From positions 124,001 through 188,000 of the forward strand of contig NZ_QTJY01000008.1 of the NCBI RefSeq assembly GCF_003703975.1: a stretch of 64,000 bases of DNA, read 5' to 3'. Under the pieces are notes generated by a model that did not search any database, was not told the DNA's origin, and saw only the letters and a program-made list of their open reading frames with translations. Positions within the stretch are counted from its first letter, which is position 1. The number at the start of each line of letters is the position of its first letter. Below are positions 9,876 to 17,947 of this stretch, piece after piece. This DNA comes from Larkinella soli (GTDB lineage Bacteria; Bacteroidota; Bacteroidia; Cytophagales; Spirosomataceae). The translations under genes were made by a program, and so were the position numbers.

Positions 9876-11090
9876 ATGGTTTCACTATTCATCAACCGCC
9901 TGCTGCAATCGTCGGGCCTGCCCATCACGGTCGGGCAATTCTGGTGGTACAGTCTGATCTTCTGGACCTTCTTTGCGCTCATCTGGTGCTGCCAGTCGAT
10001 GTTGTTCTGGATGCTGACGCCGGCCAGCCCGGTGTATTTTTCCGAAGCGATCTACTGGCTGATCGAACTGCTGTACTGGTGGGCGGCCACCCCGCTGATC
10101 ATCTACTGCGCCGAACGGTTTTCCCTGCTCGGCAACCAGCGCATCGGAAAGGTGCTGCGGCAGGTGATGATCCACCTGCTGATCGTCTCGGCCCTGTACG
10201 CCTTTGAACTGGGGCTGGAATACGTCCTGCTCGGCCCGCTGATGACCCGCGAACGCGGGGAAGCGGTGACGCTGCACCGGATGATGACGGTTTTCTCCCT
10301 CAGCCTCGGAACGGCCTTCGGTCAGTATATGCTGCTGGTGGTCGGTTACAACGTGCTGACGTTTGCCTACCGGTTCCGGTCACTGAAGGAACAGCACCTC
10401 CAGTCCGAACTGACCAACGAGCAGTTGCAGGCCCAGCTTGCCAACGCCCAGCTTCAGTCGCTGAAGATGCAGCTCAACCCGCACTTTCTGTTCAATACGC
10501 TTCATACCGTCGTGAGTCTGATGCTGCGCGGGCAGACCCGCCGGGCCGCCCTGATGGTGACGACCCTGAGCGACCTGCTCCGCCGGGTGCTGGCCCGCCA
10601 GCAGGCGAACTTTCTCTCGCTGCACGACGAAATGACGCTGACCCGACAATACCTGTCCATCCAGCAGATCCGGTTCGAAGACCGGCTGACGGTCGAGTAT
10701 GCCGTCGCGCCCGAAGCGGAAGACTGCCTCGTGCCGCAGCTGATCCTCCAGCCGCTGGTCGAGAACGCCATTACCCACGGCATCGCCGACATGACCGAGG
10801 GCGCGCTGATCCGGGTGACGGTCCGGCGCTGGGCCGACAGCGTGCTGATCGAGGTGTTCGACAACGGCGTCGGACAGCACCAGATTCAGGACACCTCCGG
10901 CACCGGCCTCGGCCTCAGCAATACCCTTCTGCGGCTTCAGCAGGCCTACGGCGACAAGGCCCAGCTCCGGTTCGAGCAGCCGCCCGAAGGCACCACCACC
11001 GTGACGCTGCTGATTCCCTGTAGTACCAGTTTAGCCGATTCCCCGACCGCACCCAACCGCCATGACTCCGTTTCGCACGCTCATTATTGA
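9876..11090 (+). CDS. LytS-type sensor histidine kinase (pair 1)
   Basis: A membrane sensor kinase of the His_kinase/HATPase_c (LytS/YehU) class. Four hydrophobic helices occupy about 10-180, a short coiled linker follows, then the phospho-acceptor box LNPHFLFNTLH with His203. The ATP-binding part shows the N box LVENAITHG and the G box TSGTGLGLSNTLLRL. It would autophosphorylate and pass phosphate to the LytTR regulator whose start overlaps its last 29 bp. The frame extends upstream to an ATG at 9831, but a Bacteroidota-like CTTTG lies between the two starts and MVSLFINRL at 9876 gives a normal membrane N terminus, so 9876 (404 aa) is preferred. The signal sensed is unknown. Confidence 0.88.
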   Translation: MVSLFINRLLQSSGLPITVGQFWWYSLIFWTFFALIWCCQSMLFWMLTPASPVYFSEAIYWLIELLYWWAATPLIIYCAERFSLLGNQRIGKVLRQVMIHLLIVSALYAFELGLEYVLLGPLMTRERGEAVTLHRMMTVFSLSLGTAFGQYMLLVVGYNVLTFAYRFRSLKEQHLQSELTNEQLQAQLANAQLQSLKMQLNPHFLFNTLHTVVSLMLRGQTRRAALMVTTLSDLLRRVLARQQANFLSLHDEMTLTRQYLSIQQIRFEDRLTVEYAVAPEAEDCLVPQLILQPLVENAITHGIADMTEGALIRVTVRRWADSVLIEVFDNGVGQHQIQDTSGTGLGLSNTLLRLQQAYGDKAQLRFEQPPEGTTTVTLLIPCSTSLADSPTAPNRHDSVSHAHY

Positions 11091-11838
11091 TGACGAGCCG
11101 GCCGCCCGGGAAGTGATCCGGGCCCTGCTCGCCGATACGGCCGCCGTAGAGGTGGTCGACGAAGCCGCCAACGGCACCGAAGCCGTCCAGAAAATCCTCC
11201 TGCACCGCCCGGACCTGATCTTTCTGGACATCCAGATGCCGCGGCTCGACGGGTTCGGGGTGCTGCGGCAGGTCTGGCCCGACCACCAGCCGGCCATCAT
11301 CTTCACCACCGCCTACGACCAGTACGCCATCCGGGCCTTCGAGGTGAACGCCATCGACTACCTGCTGAAGCCCTTCGACGAAACCCGCTTCAACCAGGCG
11401 CTCGGCCGGGCGCTCGACCGGCTCAACAGCCGCCGGCAGCCCAACGTGGAAGCCCTCCTGGCCCAGCTTCTGGTGCAGCAGGCTCCGGCTCCGCCCCGCG
11501 AGTACCTGAGCCGTATGCTGGTGAAGGACCAGAGCCGCATGTATTTCGTCGAACTCGACGAGGTCCAGTATCTGGATGCCGACGGCAACTACGTCACCCT
11601 GCACACGCCCTCGTCCCGGCACGTGATCTACGACAGCCTGACGAAGCTGGAAACCCGGCTCGATCCGGACAAATTCGTACGCATCCACCGCTCCTACATC
11701 GTCAACGTCGCCTGCATCAAAGAGGTGGAAACCCACTTCAACGGCGACTACATCGTCCGGCTAAAATCCGGTCAGGTGCTGAAATGGACCCGGAATTACC
11801 GCAGCAATATGCAGGCTTTTCTGAACAGGGAAGTCTGA
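11062..11838 (+). CDS. LytTR response regulator (pair 1)
   Basis: A 258-aa LytR/AlgR-family regulator. The receiver domain (about 1-120) has the acidic pair in IIDDEPA, phospho-acceptor Asp56 in LDIQMP, the conserved Thr in FTTAYDQ and Lys in YLLKPFD. The C-terminal LytTR DNA-binding domain (about 150-258) includes QYLDADGNYVTLHT and FVRIHRSYIVN. The start overlaps the kinase gene by 29 bp, a sign of translational coupling. Target genes cannot be read from the sequence; LytTR regulators commonly control neighbouring envelope or transport genes. Confidence 0.93.
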   Translation: MTPFRTLIIDDEPAAREVIRALLADTAAVEVVDEAANGTEAVQKILLHRPDLIFLDIQMPRLDGFGVLRQVWPDHQPAIIFTTAYDQYAIRAFEVNAIDYLLKPFDETRFNQALGRALDRLNSRRQPNVEALLAQLLVQQAPAPPREYLSRMLVKDQSRMYFVELDEVQYLDADGNYVTLHTPSSRHVIYDSLTKLETRLDPDKFVRIHRSYIVNVACIKEVETHFNGDYIVRLKSGQVLKWTRNYRSNMQAFLNREV

Positions 11839-12002
11839 GGCCTTACCCCCCGGAACCGGGCTTTGCCGAACCACCGGCCGAACCCGTCCGATTGTACGAA
11901 CAGAAACAACACCCCCGGCTGAACACCACCGAATCCGTACCCGAAATGCCGTACAAACCGCCGAATCCGTAACTTGCGGCTTTTCCGAAAATTGCCTGTA
12001 GC

Positions 12003-12401
12003 ATGACCAAATACAAAGCCGCTGCCCTCGGCCTGATCAGTATCCTTTCTCTTGCCCTGCTGTTCCACTTCGTGGTTCTGGCCGGATTCATTCCCTACAG
12101 AAATGTCTGGGGCGGGCGGCTTCAATCGCGGGAGGAAATGGTGGTGTTCGAAACCGCGTCGATCCTGCTCAACAGCCTGTTTCTCTGGGCGGTTCTGGTC
12201 AAAACCGGCTACCTCCGCAACGCCCTCTCCGACCGGGTTCCCAACTTCGTTTTATGGGCGATGGTGGTTCTGTTCGCCCTCAACACGGTCGGCAACCTCT
12301 TCGCGGTTCAGCCGCTGGAACGGTATATCGCCACTCCGCTGACCCTGCTGCTGAGCGTTCTATCCCTGGTGGTCGTACGGCAAACGCCGAAGGCGGTCTG
12401 A
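12003..12401 (+). CDS. Small four-helix membrane protein, unknown function
   Basis: A 132-aa protein with four predicted membrane helices (about 7-30, 49-67, 80-102 and 108-126) joined by short loops; the first outer loop carries FIPYRNVWGGRLQSREEM. No catalytic motif or named family is recognised. ATG at 12003 is the first start of the frame. It lies 164 bp after the LytTR gene and 195 bp before the next operon, so it may be its own transcription unit. Similar small integral membrane proteins are widespread in Cytophagales, but I cannot assign a role. Confidence 0.7.
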   Translation: MTKYKAAALGLISILSLALLFHFVVLAGFIPYRNVWGGRLQSREEMVVFETASILLNSLFLWAVLVKTGYLRNALSDRVPNFVLWAMVVLFALNTVGNLFAVQPLERYIATPLTLLLSVLSLVVVRQTPKAV

Positions 12402-12534
12402 GGCCGCCTGTCGGTTTCCTTCCCGCGACGCTCCGGACGGAGGTGGTTTTGCACCGCCCGGGCTTCGGCCGGGTTGGCGAAATCGCCCCCTTACTTTGCC
12501 GGATTGACAGCCCCTGCCTTTCGGATGCCTGCCC

Positions 12535-12542
12535 TACCTTTG
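12535..12542 (+). promoter_or_regulatory. -7 promoter element TACCTTTG
   Basis: An exact match to the Bacteroidota housekeeping -7 box TAnnTTTG, 54 bp before the start of the RibD_C-type reductase gene. No well-placed -33 TTG is obvious. It supports an operon 12597-14361. Confidence 0.6.
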
Positions 12543-12596
12543 CGGACGATCCGGTTTCGGATTAATATTACTTTCAACAAATCACACGAACACCAC

Positions 12597-13163
12597 ATGA
12601 GAAAGCTGAAACTGCAGGTGCAGCTGTCGATCGACGGATTCATTGCCGGACCGAACGGCGAGATGGACTGGCTGACCTGGGACTGGGACGAGGAACTGAA
12701 ACAATACGTCGGGGATCTGACCGAACCGGTCGACTGCATCCTGCTGGGGCAAAACCTGGGGCCGGGTTTTATTCAGGCCTGGTCCGAGAGAGCCTCCGAC
12801 CCGGAAGCGGCCGACCCGAGCGCCCACAAATTCAACGACACACCCAAAATCATCTTCTCCCGGACCCTCGAACCGGGCGACTGGAAAAACGCCGTCATCG
12901 AGCGGGGCGACGTAACCGAAGCCGTCCGGCGGCTGAAGCAGCAGGAAGGGGGCGACCTGATCGCCTACGGTGGGGCCCGCTTCGTCTCCTCCCTGATTGC
13001 CGCCGGGCTGATCGACGATCTGCATCTTTTCGTGAACCCGACGGCTTTGGGACAGGGAATGCCTATCTTTATCGGCCGAACCCCACTGCGGCTGGCCGAA
13101 GCGAAAGCCTTTTCCTGCGGGATCGTGGTTCACCATTATCAGCCTGTCGGTAACGAAGAGTAA
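12597..13163 (+). CDS. Dihydrofolate reductase family protein (RibD C-terminal type)
   Basis: A 188-aa protein of the RibD_C/dihydrofolate-reductase-like fold. Typical features are the N-terminal strand and loop LKLQVQLSIDGFIAGPNGEMDWL, LLGQNLGPGFIQAW, KIIFSRTLE and the nucleotide-binding DLIAYGGARFVSSL. Relatives reduce pyrimidine or pterin rings with NADPH; most members of this branch, often linked to AraC and NTF2-like genes as here, have no known substrate. The frame extends upstream to 12474, but the -7 box at 12535 and homology favour ATG 12597. It is followed after 6 bp by the NTF2-like gene and then the AraC gene, a likely three-gene operon. Confidence 0.88.
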   Translation: MRKLKLQVQLSIDGFIAGPNGEMDWLTWDWDEELKQYVGDLTEPVDCILLGQNLGPGFIQAWSERASDPEAADPSAHKFNDTPKIIFSRTLEPGDWKNAVIERGDVTEAVRRLKQQEGGDLIAYGGARFVSSLIAAGLIDDLHLFVNPTALGQGMPIFIGRTPLRLAEAKAFSCGIVVHHYQPVGNEE

Positions 13164-13169
13164 CCCTTT

Positions 13170-13553
13170 ATGGAAGACCAAGCGGTAACGTCCCTGATCG
13201 AAACCTATATCCAGGCCTATAACGACCGTGACGTGGACCGGATGGTCTCTACCCTCCACCCCCGGATCGAGTTCAAAAACAGCTCCGGGGGTGTGGTCAC
13301 CCTGTCGCTGCAGGGGCTGGATGCGTTCCGGGCGCAGGCCGAAGAAGCCGTCCGCTATTTCCGGCAGCGCCGGCAGACCGTCACCGACCTTCGGATCGAC
13401 GGCCGGCAGGCGGAAGCCTTAATCGACTACCGGGCGGTGCTGGCGGTCGATCTGCCCAACGGCCTGAAAGCCGGCGATACCCTGGAGGTACAGGGAAAAA
13501 CCGTTTTCCGGTTTCAGGACCACCGCATCGTTTCCATCGAAGACATCAGCTGA
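13170..13553 (+). CDS. NTF2-like (SnoaL-type) protein
   Basis: A 127-aa protein with the cone-shaped NTF2/SnoaL fold: an N-terminal helix ETYIQAYNDRDVDRMVSTLHPRIEFKNSS, then curved sheet strands and a C-terminal FRFQDHRIVSIEDIS. The fold serves as a small-ligand binding pocket or isomerase/hydrolase scaffold; no catalytic set is evident. It starts 6 bp after the reductase stop and ends 1 bp before the AraC start, so the three are almost certainly co-transcribed. Specific function unknown. Confidence 0.8.
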   Translation: MEDQAVTSLIETYIQAYNDRDVDRMVSTLHPRIEFKNSSGGVVTLSLQGLDAFRAQAEEAVRYFRQRRQTVTDLRIDGRQAEALIDYRAVLAVDLPNGLKAGDTLEVQGKTVFRFQDHRIVSIEDIS

Positions 13554-13554
13554 T

Positions 13555-14361
13555 ATGAAGCCCGAACTCATTCAGCCGCCCCGCCCGCTGGCCGGTTTTG
13601 TCCGGTACGGCTGGCATCTGGAAGCCGGCACCGGCCGGTCCGACACTCTGCACGTGACGGCCGACGGCTGCCCGGGCCTGATCGTTTACCAGGCTCCGAA
13701 CGGCTCGGTCCACCAGGGTGACAAGTCCCTGCCGCCGGTTTTTCTTTACGGACAATCGACGCAGTCTTCCCGGCTACGGCTCCCCGAGGGCGTGCGGATG
13801 ACCGGCCTGTGCCTTTCCCCGGATGCGCTTAGACCGCTGTTCGGGCTGAACGCCCACGAACTGACCGATACCTGCATCGACCTGCGCGACCTGCCCGGAA
13901 CCCACGGAACCCGGCTCGTGGAACACCTGACCGAGACGGCCGAAGGCGACGCCGGCGCGGCCCTGTTCGGCTACCTGACGGCCCGGGCCGGAAGCCCGCG
14001 TTCCGCCCCCGACCCGGCCGTTCAGCAGGCCGTCGCCCTCCTCATCCGGAACCGGGGTGACGTTTCCCTCCCACAGTTGCAGCGTCGGCTCGGGCTGTCG
14101 GAACGGAGTCTCGAACGGCGGTTCCGGCAGAGCGTCGGCATCCCGCCCCGGCTGTTCGCCCGCATCTGCCGGTTCCAGTCTTCCCTGAATCAGTTGAAAC
14201 ACAAGGCATTCGATAAACTCTCCGACGTGGCCTTCGACAGCGGTTATGCCGACCAGTCGCATTTTACCCGGACGTTCAGGGAGTTTGCCGGTATGCTACC
14301 TGAGCAGTTTCATACGCCGGGAATGCGTTCGGTGGCCCATTTTCCCGGTTTATCCGCCTGA
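13555..14361 (+). CDS. AraC-family regulator with DUF6597-type N terminus
   Basis: A 268-aa regulator. The N-terminal part (1-140; PPRPLAGFVRYGWHLEAG, MTGLCLSPDALRPLFGL) matches the DUF6597-like sensor domain of many Bacteroidota AraC proteins. The C-terminal part (about 165-260) has two helix-turn-helix motifs: LPQLQRRLGLSERSLERRFR and the conserved FDSGYADQSHFTRTFREFAG. It closes the operon with the reductase and NTF2-like genes and probably controls it in response to an unknown small molecule. It ends 19 bp from the convergent AraC gene on the minus strand. Confidence 0.9.
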   Translation: MKPELIQPPRPLAGFVRYGWHLEAGTGRSDTLHVTADGCPGLIVYQAPNGSVHQGDKSLPPVFLYGQSTQSSRLRLPEGVRMTGLCLSPDALRPLFGLNAHELTDTCIDLRDLPGTHGTRLVEHLTETAEGDAGAALFGYLTARAGSPRSAPDPAVQQAVALLIRNRGDVSLPQLQRRLGLSERSLERRFRQSVGIPPRLFARICRFQSSLNQLKHKAFDKLSDVAFDSGYADQSHFTRTFREFAGMLPEQFHTPGMRSVAHFPGLSA

Positions 14362-14380
14362 GGAAAACGCGGTATGCGCA

Positions 14381-15364
14381 TCAGGCGGCCGCCCGATCGG
14401 CCGGTCGGCGGGTTCTCCATTTCTTCACGGCATGCAGGTAAGCACTCGGACCGGAGTACCCGAGGATGTAGGCGATGTCCTGCGTTCCGAGCGAATGGCC
14501 CTGCTCCAGAAATTCCGAAAGCTGCCGTTTGAGGTCGTCGGCGATGGCCCGGAAGGAGGTTCTCTCGTCCGTAAGTCGTCGCTGAAAGGTGCGGTGGCTC
14601 ATGGCAAACTGCGCCACCACCTCGTCCAGCCCGGGCAGTTCGGGCGAACAGAGGCTGAGCGTCATCAGCCGGACCTGCTCCGCAAAGCACACCGGCCCGC
14701 CCGCCGACCGGTCGACCAGCCGGAGGAAAGCGGGCAGCAGCATTTCGATGTTTTTCAGCCGCCGGCGGTTGATTTCGCCGGCCACCTGCCGGGCGTCGAG
14801 CCGAAGCCGGTGTACCTCCGCCCGGGCTACGGGAGCCGGACACAGCCGCCGGTATTCCGTCAGGTCCTCGCCCGGCAGCTGCACTTCATCGATCTCCCCC
14901 TCGATCATCACCCCCAGTTCGCGAACCATCAGGAACAGCACCGAATCGAGCACCTGCCGACGGATAGTATCGTTGGGCAGGTCGCTGTGCAGCTCGATCA
15001 GAAAATGATCCCGGCTGACGCCCGTCACCAGCCGCACCACCGGGAAGGTCCGGTTCAGGTAAGTTTCCAGCAGACTCATGGCCTGCCCGATGCTCGACGT
15101 CTCCAGCGAAATGCGGTAAATGAGCCCCAGCCCCTTCAGGTTCAGGAAGCAGCCGAAATGCAGGCCCAGGTGCGGGTCACCGCTCAGCCGGAGCAGCTGC
15201 TCCCAGACCTGCCGGTATTCATCGAGTGTCACCCGCCCCTGTTCGCCGGTCAGTTCGGATTCGGGGGTGTAGAGCAGCCGTCGCAGCGGGGCAGGGTCCA
15301 GGCCCTTGCAGGCCGCGTATTCCAGCAGATTCATCAGGTGGACGGAAGACAGGGTCGTGCTCAT
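14381..15364 (-). CDS. AraC-family regulator (Arabinose_bd/OruR type)
   Basis: A 327-aa regulator with the N-terminal effector domain of the OruR/ArgR branch (Arabinose_bd; MNLLEYAACKGLDP, LGLHFGCFLNLKGLGLIYRI) and a C-terminal HTH_18 domain (MSHRTFQRRLTDERTSFRAI, IAYILGYSGPSAYLHAVKKW). The frame runs upstream to 15475 but the added 37 residues look like translated promoter, so ATG 15364 is chosen. It diverges from the small membrane protein and SDR genes across 128 bp, a classic regulator-target arrangement, and probably governs them. The effector is unknown. Confidence 0.88.
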   Translation of the reverse strand: MSTTLSSVHLMNLLEYAACKGLDPAPLRRLLYTPESELTGEQGRVTLDEYRQVWEQLLRLSGDPHLGLHFGCFLNLKGLGLIYRISLETSSIGQAMSLLETYLNRTFPVVRLVTGVSRDHFLIELHSDLPNDTIRRQVLDSVLFLMVRELGVMIEGEIDEVQLPGEDLTEYRRLCPAPVARAEVHRLRLDARQVAGEINRRRLKNIEMLLPAFLRLVDRSAGGPVCFAEQVRLMTLSLCSPELPGLDEVVAQFAMSHRTFQRRLTDERTSFRAIADDLKRQLSEFLEQGHSLGTQDIAYILGYSGPSAYLHAVKKWRTRRPADRAAA

Positions 15365-15439
15365 AACGGAAGGAGAAAAGATGGCGCAAAATAACCAGAA
15401 GTTGGCGTAAACTATCAATCTTTCCGCCGATGTGCCCTC

Positions 15440-15447
15440 TAATTTTG
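15440..15447 (+). promoter_or_regulatory. -7 promoter element TAATTTTG
   Basis: Exact TAnnTTTG match in the divergent region between the AraC gene and the membrane protein/SDR operon, 45 bp before the ATG at 15493. Confidence 0.55.
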
Positions 15448-15492
15448 TCGTGTTCAATGATTCTTTCGTATTCACTTTTAAACAACACGACC

Positions 15493-15870
15493 ATGAAAAC
15501 CTTACAAAACGTTCTGACGATCAACGCCCTGTCTTCCGGTGCCACGGGCCTGCTTCTCGTTGGGTTCTCCGATTTCATCGCGCAGCTGTTTGGCATCCCG
15601 GCTTCCGGTATTATTATTGGCGTCGGGATTTTTCTGGTGGCTTTTGCCGCGCTGGTTTTTGTCGAAAGCCGCCGGAATCCCATGCAGCCCGAACGCGTCC
15701 GGTTCATTATTCTGCTGGATCGGCTCTGGGTGGCGGTCAGCCTGGTGCTGGTGGTTCTGCCGATGGTCGATCTCTCGGTGATCGGCCGGGTGGCCGTGGT
15801 AGCCGTGGCCGCCTGGGTAGCGCTGATGGCTTACCTCCAGAACGCCAATCTGAAGAAAATAACCACCTGA
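15493..15870 (+). CDS. Small four-helix membrane protein
   Basis: A 125-aa integral membrane protein with four hydrophobic helices (about 7-35, 39-58, 71-90 and 94-114) and a central charged loop VESRRNPMQPERVR. It resembles small uncharacterised membrane proteins often found beside SDR or AraC genes. An upstream in-frame ATG at 15430 lies before the -7 promoter box, so MKTLQNVLT at 15493 is the start used. The SDR gene follows after 21 bp, so the two probably form an operon controlled by the divergent AraC protein. No activity can be assigned. Confidence 0.78.
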   Translation: MKTLQNVLTINALSSGATGLLLVGFSDFIAQLFGIPASGIIIGVGIFLVAFAALVFVESRRNPMQPERVRFIILLDRLWVAVSLVLVVLPMVDLSVIGRVAVVAVAAWVALMAYLQNANLKKITT

Positions 15871-15891
15871 TTTTCAATAAAACCGCTTCCG

Positions 15892-16824
15892 ATGTCGCCC
15901 ACACCCGAAATAGATCGACCGTTGAAAGGAAAAGTGGCTTTGGTCGCCGGGGCGACCCGGGGCGCGGGCCGGGGTATCGCCACCGAACTGGGCGCTGCCG
16001 GAGCCACCGTCTATGTCACCGGCCGGACCACCCGCGCCCGGCGGTCGGAATACGACCGGCCCGAAACCATCGAGGAAACGGCCGAACTTGTGACCCAGGC
16101 CGGGGGTCGGGGCATCGCCGTTCCCGTCGATCACCTGGTGCCGGCCGAGGTCGAACAGCTGGTCGGGCGCATCGACCGGGAGCAGGGCCGGCTCGATGTG
16201 CTGGTCAACGACATCTGGGGTGGCGAGCGGATGATCGAGTGGAACAAACCCCTCTGGGAACATTCGCTCGACGGCGGGCTGCGGATGCTGCAACTGGCGG
16301 TCAATACGCATCTGATCACCAGCCACTTCGCCCTGCCGCTGCTGATCCGCAAACCGGGCGGCCTGGTGCTGGAGATCACCGACGGCACCGCCGACTACAA
16401 CCGGGAGCATTACCGGCTTTCGGCCTTCTACGATCTGGCGAAGACGTCGGTCATCCGGCTGGCGTGGGGGCAGGCGCAGGAACTGGCCCCGTTCGGCGGC
16501 ACGGCCCTGGCGCTGACGCCCGGCTGGATGCGGTCGGAGATCATGCTCGATACGTTCGGCGTGGAGGAGACCAACTGGCGGGATGCTCTGGAAAAAGAGC
16601 CGCATTTCGTCATCTCGGAGTCCCCGCGCTACGTGGGGCGGGCCGTCGTGGCGCTGGCCGGTGACCCGGACGTTCACCGCTGGAACGGAACATCCACCTC
16701 CAGCGGTGAACTGGCTCAGGTATACGGCTTTACGGATCTGGACGGCTCGCGGCCCGACGCCTGGCGCTATCTCGTCGAAGTGCAGGACCCCGGCCATCCC
16801 GCCGATCCCACCGGCTACCGCTGA
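15892..16824 (+). CDS. SDR-family NAD(P)-dependent oxidoreductase
   Basis: A 310-aa short-chain dehydrogenase/reductase. The cofactor motif GATRGAGRG is at 20-28, the catalytic YDLAK at Tyr180-Lys184, and the adenine-side motif appears as VNDIWGG rather than the classical NNAG. Arg-rich TGRTTRARRSE after the second strand suggests NADP preference. It is longer than the usual 250 aa, with extra sequence around LGLSP-equivalent and C-terminal loops. Substrate unknown. It follows a small membrane protein gene by 21 bp and is probably part of the operon under the divergent AraC regulator. Downstream is a nested palindromic repeat rather than a simple terminator. Confidence 0.9.
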   Translation: MSPTPEIDRPLKGKVALVAGATRGAGRGIATELGAAGATVYVTGRTTRARRSEYDRPETIEETAELVTQAGGRGIAVPVDHLVPAEVEQLVGRIDREQGRLDVLVNDIWGGERMIEWNKPLWEHSLDGGLRMLQLAVNTHLITSHFALPLLIRKPGGLVLEITDGTADYNREHYRLSAFYDLAKTSVIRLAWGQAQELAPFGGTALALTPGWMRSEIMLDTFGVEETNWRDALEKEPHFVISESPRYVGRAVVALAGDPDVHRWNGTSTSSGELAQVYGFTDLDGSRPDAWRYLVEVQDPGHPADPTGYR

Positions 16825-16841
16825 CTTATTTTCTTACCTTG

Positions 16842-17171
16842 CCGGGGAAGGGAAAGTGCCTGAAGGCACTGCTCCGCGAATGGCAGCCTGCCGACGGCTA
16901 CAACGATCCGGTCGCTATGCGACCCATAGCAGGGCATCGTGTCCATAACCGTTGGGGCATCCCAGGGACCTTTGTTATCGCGCCGGGGGTTGTCTTCATA
17001 GTATCCCAATGACCGGTCACCAGGAGCGCCTGGCCACCCGATGCCCCGGGATAACAAATCCCTTACGAGAACCTCTTGTCCTCATAAAGGTCGCAGAGCG
17101 ACCCAATGTTTGTAGCAACCGACCGGCCGCAACCCGCGAAGCAGTGCCTTCAGGCACTTCCCCTTTCCCAA
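16842..17171. repeat. Nested palindromic repeat element (about 330 bp)
   Basis: Outer arms 16844-16878 and 17135-17169 are near-perfect inverted repeats and each contains its own short palindrome (AGTGCC-4-GGCACT). Inside lie two further palindromes, GGTCGC-TAT-GCGACC (16910-16924) and GGTCGC-AGA-GCGACC (17089-17103), again facing each other, plus a central pair of segments related to GGGGCATC...GATGCCCC. The region has no coding potential. It sits between two convergent genes (SDR and LytTR), so it may act as a bidirectional terminator; the organisation resembles REP/BIME-like interspersed repeats. Confidence 0.75.
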
Positions 17172-17179
17172 ACCAGCTC

Positions 17180-17905
17180 TCAGGCGTGCAGCCGCTCGGC
17201 CAGTTCGCGCCGGAACGTGATGCCGACGGGCAGTTCGGTGTCGCCGATCAGGAGCGTGTTGCCGCTCAGCCGTTCGATCTGGTTCAGGGCCACGATGTAC
17301 GACTTATGGATGCGGATGAACTGATCGGTCGGAAGCCGGCCTTCCAGCTCGGCGGTGGTCAGCGGGGTCAGCAGCATCCGGTTGGGAAGGAACAGTTTGA
17401 CGTAGTTGCCCCAGCTCTGGGCATACAGCAGCTCGTCGAACCGGACCCGGACCCAGTCGGCATCGACCTTGACGACCATGGAGTCCGCCGGGGCCGCCGG
17501 TTTAGCCGCCGGAACCGGCAGGCTGCCGACCGGGGGCGTCGAGAGCGAAAGCACCTTGTCGACGGCCTTCAGAAACCGGGGAAACGGAATCGGCTTGACG
17601 AGGTAGTCCGTCACCCCGTAGTCATAGCTTTCCAGGGCAAATTCGGTATAGGCCGTCGTGAGGATGGTACGTGGAATGTGTTTAAGCGAACCCAGCAGTT
17701 CGAGGCCGCTCAGCTCGGGCATATTGATGTCCAGAAAGAGCAGGTCGATCGGTTCCCGGTGCAGGAAGTTGAGCGCATCCAGGGCGTTGTAACATTGCCC
17801 CGCCAGCACCAGCCGGTCCATCCGTCCGATGTAATTCTCCAGGACGTAGTGAGCGGCCGTTTCATCGTCCACGATCAGGCAGCGAAGGGGTTCGTTGTTC
17901 ATCAT
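17180..17905 (-). CDS. LytTR response regulator (pair 2)
   Basis: A 241-aa regulator: receiver domain (1-120) with IVDDETA, phospho-acceptor Asp59 in LDINMPELSG, TTAYTEFAL and YLVKPIPF; then a Pro/Ala linker (VPAAKPAAPA) and a LytTR DNA-binding domain (about 140-241) with SWGNYVKLF and FIRIHKSYIVAL. It lies 42 bp downstream of the kinase gene and is read with it. Residue order and spacing are normal, so it should be active; targets are unknown. Confidence 0.93.
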   Translation of the reverse strand: MMNNEPLRCLIVDDETAAHYVLENYIGRMDRLVLAGQCYNALDALNFLHREPIDLLFLDINMPELSGLELLGSLKHIPRTILTTAYTEFALESYDYGVTDYLVKPIPFPRFLKAVDKVLSLSTPPVGSLPVPAAKPAAPADSMVVKVDADWVRVRFDELLYAQSWGNYVKLFLPNRMLLTPLTTAELEGRLPTDQFIRIHKSYIVALNQIERLSGNTLLIGDTELPVGITFRRELAERLHA

Positions 17906-17947
17906 CGGTTGTGTTTACGGTTCGGCAGGGGCCGGATTGCGTCGTTC

